A stretch of 64,000 bases of DNA from Pseudomonas mendocina (GTDB lineage Bacteria; Pseudomonadota; Gammaproteobacteria; Pseudomonadales; Pseudomonadaceae). Location: NCBI RefSeq assembly GCF_003008615.1, contig NZ_CP027657.1, positions 5,208,001 to 5,272,000 of the forward strand, given 5' to 3'. Below the pieces are notes generated by a model. It saw only the letters and a program-made list of their open reading frames with translations. It had not been told where the DNA came from and made no database searches. Positions 38,955 to 46,184 of this stretch are shown piece by piece; position 1 is the first letter of the stretch, and the number at the start of each line of letters is the position of its first letter. The translations under genes were made by a program, and so were the position numbers.

Positions 38955-40001
38955 ATGCAGAAGAACACCCGCATCGCCTTCAACGGCTACCTTGCCACCC
39001 AGGCGAAAATCAACGAGGTCGAATCGGCCACGGAAACCTTTACCGTCGCCCCGACCCCGGCGCAGAAGCTGGAAAAAGCGATCCAGGAATCCAACCGTTT
39101 CCTGACCAAAATCAACATCATCCCGGTCGACGAACCCGAAGGTGAGGCCATCCTGCTCGGCGTCAACGGCCCGACTGCCAGCCGTACCAAAACCAACCCG
39201 ACAACCGGCAAGAAGCGTCAGCCGCGCGATGTCAGCGCCCTGAGCAAAGACACCTACGCCTGTAAGAAAACCAACTTCGACACCGCCTTCCCCTACGCAA
39301 AGCTCGACGCCTGGGCCAAGTTCCCCGAGTTCCAGACCATGCTGTCCAGCTCCATCGCTGTGCAGCAGGGCCTGGATCGCATCATGATCGGCTTCAACGG
39401 CACCAGCGTGGCGGATGACACCGACCTCGACGCCAACCCGATGCTGGAAGACGTGAACATCGGCTGGCTGGAAAAAATTCGTCTGCGCGCTCCCGACCGC
39501 GTTATCAACGAAGGCGCAACGGCTGGCAAAGTGCGCATCGGCCCGAATGTAAAGAGCGCCGCCAATCCGACTGGCACCGACGACTACCAAACCCTCGACG
39601 GCCTGGTGTTCGACGCCATCCAGTTGCTGGACCCGTGGCACCGCAAACGCAAAGACCTGGTCGTGATCGTTGACCCGCAACTACTGCACGAAAAGCAGCT
39701 GCGGGCAGTCGAGAAAGGCGCCGCGTCCAACGTCGAAGAAAACGCCGCCGACGAAGTGGTCACCAAGGGTCGCCTGGGCGGCCTGCCCATCGAGCACGAC
39801 GCCCCGTTCTTCATCGACGGCGGCGTACTCATCACCCCGCTGAGCAACCTGTCCCTCTACGTCCAGAGCGGCAAGCGCCGTCGCCACATCCGTGACGAGC
39901 CGGACTTCGATCAGGTCGCCGACTACCAATCCTCGAACGAGGCCTATGTCATCGAAGACTTCGGCGCCGTCGCCCTGGTCGAGAACATCGAGAAGGTCTA
40001 A
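38955..40001 (+). CDS. N: Major capsid protein (P2 gpN family)
   Basis: A 348-residue HK97-fold capsid protein. The N-terminus MQKNTRIAFNGYLATQAKIN and the stretch NIIPVDEPEGEAILLGVNGP are typical of P2-type capsids; the first 30 or so residues are expected to be removed by gpO. The C-terminus ends with FGAVALVENIEKV. It follows O by 39 bases with a GGAGTAAC ribosome site. Confidence 0.95.
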   Translation: MQKNTRIAFNGYLATQAKINEVESATETFTVAPTPAQKLEKAIQESNRFLTKINIIPVDEPEGEAILLGVNGPTASRTKTNPTTGKKRQPRDVSALSKDTYACKKTNFDTAFPYAKLDAWAKFPEFQTMLSSSIAVQQGLDRIMIGFNGTSVADDTDLDANPMLEDVNIGWLEKIRLRAPDRVINEGATAGKVRIGPNVKSAANPTGTDDYQTLDGLVFDAIQLLDPWHRKRKDLVVIVDPQLLHEKQLRAVEKGAASNVEENAADEVVTKGRLGGLPIEHDAPFFIDGGVLITPLSNLSLYVQSGKRRRHIRDEPDFDQVADYQSSNEAYVIEDFGAVALVENIEKV

Positions 40002-40004
40002 GCC

Positions 40005-40703
40005 ATGGCATCCCTTGCCCAACGCACCCAACTGCGCAAGCGTGCCGAAGCGGAATCGGCACGCACCGCACCACCGGCGCTCATGGACGGGCTCACCACC
40101 TACGAGCTCATGCTCGCCAAGCTGCAACAGGATAACTTGCGCCTGAAACAGGTGCAGTCCAACCAGAACAAAGCGCTACTCAAGGCCGAGATGCTGCCCG
40201 AATACGCCGACTACGTTGCCGGCGTGCTCGCCGGCGGCAAGGGCGCGCAAGACGAAGTCTTCGTCACCGTCATGCTCTGGCGCTTCGACGCTGGCGACTT
40301 CATCGGCGGGCTGGAGGCTGCGGCCTATGTGCTCCAGCACGCGCTGAAAATGCCCGAGCGCTTCAACCGCACCACCGGTTGTGTGGTTGCCGAAGAGATC
40401 GCCGAAGCCGCCCTCCGCGCCCTCAAGGCCGGCAACGGCTTCGACATTGAAATAACCCTGCAGGCCAACGAACTCACCGCCCGCCACGACATGCCAGACG
40501 CCGCCCGCGCCAAGCTCATGCTGGCCATCGGTCGTCTGTACGCGCTCAAGGTCAAGGACGATGCCAGCGGCGAAGACCTGGGCAACCTCGTCAACGCCAA
40601 GGAATACCTGAGCAAGGCCATCAGCCTGTACAGCGCCTGCGGCGCCAAAAAGGATATGGAGCGCGTCGACCGCCTCCTCAAGAAACACGCCGACAACGGC
40701 TAA
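40005..40703 (+). CDS. M: Terminase small subunit / endonuclease (P2 gpM family)
   Basis: A 232-residue packaging subunit, three bases after gene N. Recognisable family segments are LQQDNLRLKQVQSNQNKALLKAEMLPEYADYV and MLWRFDAGDFIGGLEAAAYVLQH, followed by a long helical C-terminus with NAKEYLSKAISLYSACGAKKD. gpM binds and cuts cos ends together with gpP, so this phage should package from cos sites. Confidence 0.93.
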   Translation: MASLAQRTQLRKRAEAESARTAPPALMDGLTTYELMLAKLQQDNLRLKQVQSNQNKALLKAEMLPEYADYVAGVLAGGKGAQDEVFVTVMLWRFDAGDFIGGLEAAAYVLQHALKMPERFNRTTGCVVAEEIAEAALRALKAGNGFDIEITLQANELTARHDMPDAARAKLMLAIGRLYALKVKDDASGEDLGNLVNAKEYLSKAISLYSACGAKKDMERVDRLLKKHADNG

Positions 40704-40802
40704 CCGAGCGTCCCACGCACCCGGCGGCTCGGGGCTGATCAGCTGGTAACTCATTCCCAAGCTGTGACGCCCCGACCACCGCCGACTAATTCCGAGGCGA
40801 CC

Positions 40803-41267
40803 ATGAGCGCGTTCGTAGCGGGCGGCACCCCAAACGCCCCGTACCCCATCAGCAACGCCGAGTTCTGGCCCGCCATCGACGGCCAAAAGCTGCGCGCCGC
40901 CATGCGTATCGACTCCAGCGTCACCGACGACCGCCTAGAAGTGGCCACCGTCAACGCCATGATCGAGGCCAACCGCGAACTGGCCGACTACCGCACCGCC
41001 CGCCAGGCCGAAGGCCACGCCACCCTGGCCGACGTACCGGCCGAGAAGATCAAAGGCGAAAGCCAAGTGCTGCACCTCTATCGCCGCATCGTCTATTGCC
41101 GCGCCCTGGCCGAACTGATCGAGCGGTACCGCAGCTACGACGCCACCAACAGCGGCGCGCAGAAAGTCACCGAAGAAGAAACCAGCCCCGACCAGCTCCG
41201 CCGCGACGCCCGCTGGGCACTGCGCAACATCCTCGGCGAGAGCCAGAGCACCGTGGAGGTGCTCTGA
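40803..41267 (+). CDS. L: Head completion/stabilisation protein (P2 gpL family)
   Basis: A 154-residue protein starting MSAFVAGGTPNAPYP at 40803 after GAGGCGACC. It has the family features FWPAIDGQKLRAAMRIDSSVTD and the repeated YRTARQAEGHATLADVP segment. It closes the filled head and connects it to the tail. Its stop overlaps the start of gene X (TGATG). Confidence 0.92.
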   Translation: MSAFVAGGTPNAPYPISNAEFWPAIDGQKLRAAMRIDSSVTDDRLEVATVNAMIEANRELADYRTARQAEGHATLADVPAEKIKGESQVLHLYRRIVYCRALAELIERYRSYDATNSGAQKVTEEETSPDQLRRDARWALRNILGESQSTVEVL

Positions 41268-41476
41268 TGCCCACCGTCATCGCCGCCCAGGGCGACACCG
41301 TCGACAGCATCTGCTGGGACTACTACGGCCGCACGGCCGGCGTTACCGAAGCCGTGCTCGACGCCAACCCAGGCCTGGCCGACCTCGGCCCGATCATCCC
41401 CCACGGCACCGCCGTGAACCTGCCCGAAGCTGCCCCGCAAGCCGAACAGCCGCAAGTGGTGAACCTATGGAACTGA
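41267..41476 (+). CDS. X: Tail protein X (P2 gpX family, LysM-like)
   Basis: A 69-residue protein with a single LysM-like fold: VIAAQGDTVDSICWDYYGRT, then VLDANPGLADLGPIIPHGTAVNLPE. gpX-type proteins are small tail-tip or tail-terminator components. The first base of the gene is the last base of the L stop codon. Confidence 0.92.
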   Translation: MPTVIAAQGDTVDSICWDYYGRTAGVTEAVLDANPGLADLGPIIPHGTAVNLPEAAPQAEQPQVVNLWN

Positions 41477-41964
41477 AACCCGGCATCGTCACCCTCGCCC
41501 TGTACAAGGGCAAGGGCCAACTGTTCAACGCCCTTATCCGCGCATGGACGGGCTCCATCTACAGCCACTGCGAACTGGTCATGCCCGACGGCCGCTGGCT
41601 GTCCGCCTCGGCCATGGACGGCGGCGTCCGCGCCAAGCGCATCGACTACAAGCCCGAACACTGGGAGCTGCTCCCGGTGCCCTGGGCCAACGTCCGCACG
41701 ATTGAGGCGGTCTTCGAGAATCACGAAGGCAAAGGCTACGACTGGGCCGGCATCTTCCTGAGCCAACTGCTGGGCAGCGGCCTGCACAGCGAGCGCCGCA
41801 TGTTCTGTAGCGAGTTCTGCGCAGTCGCCCTGGGCTTTACCGGCATCGGCCAGCGCTACAGCCCGGTGCTGCTCGGTGAAACCGTGCACCGCATCAACCG
41901 GCTGCCGTTCGTGCAGCTAGCCCACTCGCTAGCCGAGGAATGCACGGATGCCAAACATGCCTGA
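41467..41964 (+). CDS. Permuted papain-like (NlpC/P60-type) cysteine hydrolase, phage-encoded
   Basis: A 165-residue protein. The order of a small-residue His motif early (SIYSHCELVMPDGRW, about 34-48) and a Cys motif late (RMFCSEFCAVALG, about 118-130) is the circularly permuted papain-like arrangement of YiiX/NlpC-P60 relatives, which cut peptide or amide bonds in peptidoglycan or lipids. There is no signal peptide. It overlaps the end of X by ten bases and precedes the holin, a position P2 itself gives to gene Y. Role in lysis or tail-tip entry is inferred. Confidence 0.65.
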   Translation: MELKPGIVTLALYKGKGQLFNALIRAWTGSIYSHCELVMPDGRWLSASAMDGGVRAKRIDYKPEHWELLPVPWANVRTIEAVFENHEGKGYDWAGIFLSQLLGSGLHSERRMFCSEFCAVALGFTGIGQRYSPVLLGETVHRINRLPFVQLAHSLAEECTDAKHA

Positions 41965-42271
41965 CCGTCCTGAAACCTGGGCGCTACTGCTCGCCTGGCT
42001 GGAACACCATCACCCCCTGGTCTACGCCGCCATGTTGTCGGCCACCCTCGGCGCGGCCCGCCTCATCTACAACGGCGGCAGCATTCGCCGCGCCCTCGGC
42101 GAGGGCTTTATCTGCGGCCTGATCACCCTGGCGCTGAGCAACGGCCTACCGCTGTTCGGTATGCCCCCAGAAGTCGCGCCCTTCTTCGGCGGCATGGTCG
42201 GCCTCATCGGCGCCGACGGCGTGCGCGCCGGCCTCAACAAACTCGCAGCACGCAAGGTAGACACCCTATGA
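41948..42271 (+). CDS. Phage holin
   Basis: A 107-residue membrane protein with three hydrophobic stretches (about 24-40, 52-68 and 74-92): PLVYAAMLSATLGAARL, GFICGLITLALSNGLPLFG and FFGGMVGLIGADGVRAGL. This is the class I holin pattern seen directly upstream of endolysin genes. It overlaps the amidase-like gene by 17 bases, and its stop overlaps the endolysin start (ATGA). A second start at 41957 (MPDRPETW) could give a slightly shorter form, a possible dual-start lysis timer. Confidence 0.85.
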   Translation: MPNMPDRPETWALLLAWLEHHHPLVYAAMLSATLGAARLIYNGGSIRRALGEGFICGLITLALSNGLPLFGMPPEVAPFFGGMVGLIGADGVRAGLNKLAARKVDTL

Positions 42272-43119
42272 ACAAACCCACCACCCTCGCACACGGTTCC
42301 AAAGGCCAGGTCGTCATTGCCCTGCAAAAGGCCCTCAACGCCAACGGTGCCGATCTGCTGGTCGACGGCGACTTCGGCGACATAACCGAGAAAGCCGTCC
42401 GCGCCTACCAGCTCAAGAAAGGCCTTGTAGTCGACGGCCGCGCCGGCGAGAAGACCCTCGCCGCCCTGGCCGGCGCCGACTGCACCAAGCTGCTCAGCAA
42501 CGCCACCCTAGTGGCCGCCGCTGCGCGCCTCGGCGTCGAGCTGGCCACCGTCTATGCCGTCAACGAAGTCGAGAGCGCCGGCGCTGGCTTCCTGGCCAAC
42601 GGCAAGCCCAAGGCCCTGTTCGAGCGTCACGTCATGCACGCTCGCCTGTCCCTGGTGCGCAACAAAGGCGACGACGCAGCCGCCCTGGTCGCCCATGCCG
42701 ATCAACTGGCCCTCACCTACCCCAACCTCGTCAGCCGCAAGCCGGGCGGCTACGCCGGCGGAACCGCCGAACACCAGCGCATCGCACAGGCCCGCATGCT
42801 CGACGCCCTCTGCGCTGACGAGTCGGCAAGCTGGGGCGCCTTCCAGATCATGGGCTACCACGCCACGCGACTCGGCTATGCCAGCGTCGCCGAGTTCGTG
42901 CGCCTCATGAGCCAGGACGAAAACCAGCAGTTCGAGGCCTTCGTCCGCTTCATCGAGAAAGACCCCATCCTGCACAAAGCCCTCAAGGCCAAGAAATGGG
43001 CAGCCTTCGCCGAGCGCTACAACGGCCCGGCCTACGCCCGCAACCTCTACGACGTGAAACTCGAACGCGCCTACCAGCGGCACGCTGACTGCGGTTGTGG
43101 GCAGAAGGTGGCGGCGTGA
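42268..43119 (+). CDS. Endolysin: peptidoglycan-binding domain plus DUF3380 N-acetylmuramidase
   Basis: A 283-residue lysin. The N-terminal PG_binding_1 domain (about 5-70) has GSKGQVVIALQKALNANG and VDGDFGDITEKAVRAYQ. The C-terminal DUF3380-type muramidase domain (about 90-280) carries the catalytic Glu in AVNEVESAGAGFL and the WGAFQIMGYHA motif. There is no signal sequence, so release depends on the holin. Enzymes of this modular type are common in Pseudomonas phages. Confidence 0.92.
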   Translation: MNKPTTLAHGSKGQVVIALQKALNANGADLLVDGDFGDITEKAVRAYQLKKGLVVDGRAGEKTLAALAGADCTKLLSNATLVAAAARLGVELATVYAVNEVESAGAGFLANGKPKALFERHVMHARLSLVRNKGDDAAALVAHADQLALTYPNLVSRKPGGYAGGTAEHQRIAQARMLDALCADESASWGAFQIMGYHATRLGYASVAEFVRLMSQDENQQFEAFVRFIEKDPILHKALKAKKWAAFAERYNGPAYARNLYDVKLERAYQRHADCGCGQKVAA

Positions 43120-43298
43120 TCGCCATCCCTATCATCCTGCTTATTCTGAGCACTCTGGCCATCGGCCGGCTCGTTTTCCGTGTGCAAAGTAGCTATCAAC
43201 GCAAGCACACAAGCAGGTGCGTTGACGATTCAATCACTCTTGCCGTGGCTATTTTCCTGTTCATCTCAAGCATCAAGATGCTGCTGGAGTCGCCATGA
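43116..43298 (+). CDS. Small two-helix membrane protein in the lysis cassette, possible antiholin
   Basis: A 60-residue protein from a GTG at 43116 that overlaps the endolysin stop (GTGA). Two hydrophobic helices (about 1-20 and 40-55) flank a basic loop (SSYQRKHTSR). Its stop overlaps the spanin start (ATGA), so it is embedded in a chain of translationally coupled lysis genes. No family recognised; P2 encodes a small lysis regulator (LysA) at this point, which makes an antiholin role a reasonable guess. Confidence 0.6.
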   Translation: MIAIPIILLILSTLAIGRLVFRVQSSYQRKHTSRCVDDSITLAVAIFLFISSIKMLLESP

Positions 43299-43738
43299 CC
43301 ACCCTCCGCCAATCCCTCTACGGCCTGGCCCTGCTCGGCGCCCTTGGCCTGCTGCTCTGGGGCACCTACCAGCAGAGCCAGGCCGCATCGGCACGCGCAG
43401 AGCGCGACGGCCAGCTTATCGACCAACTCAAGCAGCGCAGCGCCCGCCAGGCTGCCAGCATCGTCCGCCTCGGCGGCGAGCTGGCCGCCCTGCGCATCGC
43501 CCAGCAAGGCATGCAAACGGCACAGGCCGACGTGCGCCAACAGCATGCCGCCAGCCAGATCCAGAAACAGGAGATACGCCGCAATGACCCGAGTTTTAGT
43601 GATTGGGGGCGGCAGCCTCTGCCTGATGCTGCTCGCCGGCTGCATGAGCGCCCCGCCCTTACCGGAGCAGACGCTTACCGTGCTTGGCTGTCCCGTCGTA
43701 ACGCCCTGCAGCCTGCTGCCAGCGGCGCCACAGAATAA
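43295..43738 (+). CDS. lysB: Inner-membrane spanin subunit (LysB / Rz-like)
   Basis: A 147-residue protein with one N-terminal membrane anchor (about 7-23, LYGLALLGALGLLLWGTY) and a long helical periplasmic part with coiled-coil pattern, ending in the LysB-family tail SDWGRQPLPDAARRLHERPA. Spanins fuse inner and outer membranes at the last step of lysis. Its partner lipoprotein gene is nested inside and beyond it in another frame. Confidence 0.9.
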   Translation: MTTLRQSLYGLALLGALGLLLWGTYQQSQAASARAERDGQLIDQLKQRSARQAASIVRLGGELAALRIAQQGMQTAQADVRQQHAASQIQKQEIRRNDPSFSDWGRQPLPDAARRLHERPALTGADAYRAWLSRRNALQPAASGATE

Positions 43739-43850
43739 CGAAGGCCTAAGCGACGACAACGACTACCTGGCCGCCGCCTGGGCCGAATGCGCCGCCCAGG
43801 TCGACGCCGTCTACCAGTACCAGCAACAGCAGCCGAGGGCTGACCCGTGA
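43584..43850 (+). CDS. lysC: Outer-membrane spanin lipoprotein (LysC / Rz1-like), nested in lysB
   Basis: An 88-residue lipoprotein starting MTRVLVIGGGSLCLMLLAGC at 43584, 155 bases inside lysB in the +1 frame. The lipobox LLAGC places the lipidated Cys at residue 20. The mature part is Pro-rich (SAPPLPEQ) and then polar, like Rz1/LysC proteins. The stop overlaps the R start (GTGA). Overlapping spanin genes of this kind are usual for P2-like phages. Confidence 0.9.
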   Translation: MTRVLVIGGGSLCLMLLAGCMSAPPLPEQTLTVLGCPVVTPCSLLPAAPQNNEGLSDDNDYLAAAWAECAAQVDAVYQYQQQQPRADP

Positions 43851-44257
43851 ACAAACCCAACAGCCTGCGCGACCACCTGCTCGCTGCTTACCCAAAACTT
43901 GCGCAGAACCCCGAGCGGCTGCTCGTCTTCATCGACCAGGGCAACATCCGCTCCACCGCCGCGCCGGGGCTTTCGTTCGAATATCGCTACACCCTCAACA
44001 TCATCATCACCGACTACGCCGGCCACCCCGACAACATCGCCATCCCGCTGCTGGCATGGCTACGACGCAACCAGCCCGACCTGCTCGAAAACTTGGAGAG
44101 AGGCAAAGACGCCATCGCCTTCGAGGCCGACATCCTCGCTAACGACCTGGTAGACCTCTCCATCACGCTGCCGCTGACCGAGCGCGTCATCGTCAAACGC
44201 CTGCCAGACGATAGCCTCGAAGTCACCCACCCGCCCGAGCCGGATTTCGGGCTATGA
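43847..44257 (+). CDS. R: Tail completion protein (P2 gpR family)
   Basis: A 136-residue protein starting from GTG at 43847, MNKPNSLRDHLLAAYPKLAQ. Family features include RLLVFIDQGNIRST and SFEYRYTLNIIITDYAGHPDN. gpR completes the tail end so that it can join the head. It overlaps both lysC and S by four bases. Confidence 0.92.
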   Translation: MNKPNSLRDHLLAAYPKLAQNPERLLVFIDQGNIRSTAAPGLSFEYRYTLNIIITDYAGHPDNIAIPLLAWLRRNQPDLLENLERGKDAIAFEADILANDLVDLSITLPLTERVIVKRLPDDSLEVTHPPEPDFGL

Positions 44258-44706
44258 CCGACAACCTCGCAGCCCTGGAAGACTGGGCCGGCGTCCTGCT
44301 GGCCAAGCTCAGCCCTGCCGAGCGGCGCAAGCTCACCACTCGCATCGGCCGCGACCTGCGCCGCAACCAACAGCAGCGCATCGCCACCCAGCGCAACCCG
44401 GACGGCACCCCCTACGCCCCGCGCAAGGCCAAGGCATTGCGCGGCAAGCGAGGGCGCATCAAACGCCAGATGTTCACCCGCCTACGCCAGGCCAAAAACC
44501 TGCGCCTGCAAAGCACCGCGGACTCCATCGCCATCGCCTTCACCGGGCGCATCGCCCGCATCGCCAAGGTTCACCAGCGCGGCCTACGTGACCGCCCAGC
44601 CCGTGGCCAGGCCGAAGTGCAGTACGCCAAGCGCGAGCTGCTCGGTTTCAGCAGCGCCGATCTGGAAATGATCCGCGACGGCCTACTCGATCACCTCGCC
44701 CGCTGA
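44254..44706 (+). CDS. S: Tail completion protein (P2 gpS family)
   Basis: A 150-residue basic protein with the gpS features LSPAERRKLTTRIGRDLRRNQQQR and a PDGTPYAPRK motif, then VHQRGLRDRPARG. It acts with gpR in tail completion. It is the last gene of the O-to-S late operon in P2; here accessory genes follow before V. Confidence 0.92.
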   Translation: MTDNLAALEDWAGVLLAKLSPAERRKLTTRIGRDLRRNQQQRIATQRNPDGTPYAPRKAKALRGKRGRIKRQMFTRLRQAKNLRLQSTADSIAIAFTGRIARIAKVHQRGLRDRPARGQAEVQYAKRELLGFSSADLEMIRDGLLDHLAR

Positions 44707-44774
44707 CAGCCTTGCGCAATCCCAACCAATGGTGGCACGGTGCAAGTACCTACCTGCCGTACAAGGAAGTGACC

Positions 44775-45540
44775 ATGCAACAAAAACGTATCGCGCTACT
44801 GATCGACTGCGACAACGTCAGCCACAACGCCATTTCTGGCGTGCTGGACGAGCTGGCCAAGTATGGAATGGTGAACGTCCGCCATGCCCACGGGGACTGG
44901 AAAAGCGACCACCTCAATGGCTGGGTAGAAAAACTCCACCCCAGTGCTATCCGCCCCATGCAGCAGTTCGCCTACACCAAGGGCAAGAACGCCACCGACT
45001 CCGCCATGATCATCGACGCCATGGATCTGCTCTACAGCAAGAACGTCGATGCCTTCGCTCTCATGACCAGCGACAGCGACTTCACCCCCCCTGGTACTAC
45101 GCCTGCAGGAAAGCGGCTTCCCTGTTTATGGCTTCGGTGAAAAGAAAACGCCGCAGCCCTTCGTCGATGCCTGCTCTTCCTTCATCTATGTCGAGAATTT
45201 GATTCCGGTTGACGAAAAACTGCCCGTTGAACAACAGCAATCAAAGAAGAAAACCCGCAACGAACTCCGCGGCGATACCTCCATGGTTCGACTACTCCGC
45301 ACCGCGGCAGATCGCACGGCCGGCGACGATGGCTGGTCCCACCTGAGCAAGGTCGGGGAATACATCCACAACAACAGCTCCTTCTCAGTGGTCAACTACG
45401 GTTACCAGAAACTGGGCGACCTCATCCGCGCATCCGAGTTGTTCGACATCAACATGCGCTACGACGGTACGGCCATGTTTATCCGTGACCAACGCAAGCA
45501 GGCGCCTGCCGCGCAGCCAGCAGAATCAGAAACGGCTTGA
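44775..45540 (+). pseudogene. NYN-domain (PIN-like RNase) protein with C-terminal LOTUS domain, frameshifted
   Basis: Residues 1-104 form an NYN domain with the acidic RNase site D11, D13 (LLIDCDN), D75, D81 and D100/D102 (MTSDSDF). At 45085-45091 a run of seven C residues shifts the frame; with six, the protein would continue FTPLVLRLQESGFPVYGFGEKKTP and run on to the stop at 45540 without a break. The second part (about 45270-45490) is an OST-HTH/LOTUS RNA-binding domain (WSHLSKVGEYIHNNSSF, YQKLGDLIRAS). Joined, it would be about 254 residues, the size of bacterial NYN-LOTUS proteins. It may be an inactivated gene, a sequencing error in a homopolymer, or a slippage-controlled gene. It is an accessory gene in the S-V interval. 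Confidence 0.8.
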
Positions 45541-45548
45541 ATGAAATG

Positions 45549-45807
45549 CACGACGGGGCTATCTTCTGCCCCGTCGCTGTAAGTCCAGCGACACGAGATT
45601 GGCGTCTCGGTTTTCGTAGGCGGACACAACCGCCCTTAGCGCGGTTTTTTTGTGTCCGCAGCATGGCAAGCCTGTTATGGGCGGGCCGTGTGTGGGTGCC
45701 TTCGGGCACGCCGGCCCTACGACCGGTACGCCAACCCGCACGGTTCCGCTCACCCAAATTGGCGTTTGGGCAGCGGATTTAGGCACCATTTCGTAGGAGC
45801 TACACCC
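45549..45807 (+). ncRNA. Structured leader RNA upstream of a small prophage gene
   Basis: A 260-base untranslated stretch packed with hairpins: GACGGGGC/GCCCCGTC near 45550; the attenuator-like hairpin at 45620-45659; GGGCCG/CGGCCC (45683-45688 with 45712-45717) enclosing GTGCC-TTCG-GGCAC (45696-45709); and CCGC plus CCCAAA pairing with TTTGGG plus GCGG (45746-45775). It ends in a ribosome site before the ATG at 45808. I recall related leaders before other short Pseudomonas genes but cannot confirm this. Confidence 0.55.
45620..45659 (+). terminator. Terminator-like hairpin within the leader
   Basis: ACCGC/GCGGT with a run of eight T residues, all enclosed in a second stem GCGGACACA/TGTGTCCGC. 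The shape would allow termination of the NYN transcript or attenuation of the downstream gene. Confidence 0.7.
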
Positions 45808-46017
45808 ATGTCCGCACGCCCCTATGGTCTGACAGAAGAAGACCAATTCCGCCTCTACCAAACCCGCCATACCCTTCGCCTGCTCCAGTTCTTTGCAGAA
45901 GCAGAGCAACAAGGCCCCATGGAACCGGAACTCCTCGCCAGCGCCTTTTGGCTGCTCGGCGAACAGCTCGACCAGGTGCTCGCCAGCACCGACCAGAAAC
46001 CGAGCCGGAGGGCGTGA
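45808..46017 (+). CDS. Small protein of unknown function (leader-controlled)
   Basis: A 69-residue acidic, helical protein, MSARPYGLTEEDQFRLYQTR, with a good ribosome site (TAGGAGCT). Ends EQLDQVLASTDQKPSRRA. It resembles, in length and style, short Pseudomonas proteins that I recall following similar structured leaders (DUF3077-like), but I cannot assign a family safely. No membrane segment or enzymatic motif. It is followed two bases later by another tiny gene. Confidence 0.6.
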   Translation: MSARPYGLTEEDQFRLYQTRHTLRLLQFFAEAEQQGPMEPELLASAFWLLGEQLDQVLASTDQKPSRRA

Positions 46018-46019
46018 GC

Positions 46020-46166
46020 ATGAACACCATCCGCCACCTGATTGCCTGCCTGATCCTTACCCCAGAAGAACAAGCCCTATTGCAAAGCCTTCGCCGCCTC
46101 AGCCAATCTGAGCAGCAGTTTATACGCCGAGCGGTAGATGCTATGGCGCAACACCCAGTCAAGTGA
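46020..46166 (+). CDS. Small helical protein, paralogue of the protein at 60438-60623
   Basis: A 48-residue protein, MNTIRHLIACLILTPEEQAL. The segment starting TPEEQALLQ and ending RRAVDAMA matches the protein encoded at 60438-60623 at 17 of 32 positions. The start lies two bases after the previous stop. Two predicted helices with a Gln/Glu-rich turn suggest a small interaction module. Function unknown. Confidence 0.6.
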   Translation: MNTIRHLIACLILTPEEQALLQSLRRLSQSEQQFIRRAVDAMAQHPVK

Positions 46167-46184
46167 CAAGGACTTCTTTCTTCA

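Noticed and set aside
41948..42271. Holin as a chromosomal small transporter
   Set aside because: Its overlap with the endolysin and class I topology fit a holin.
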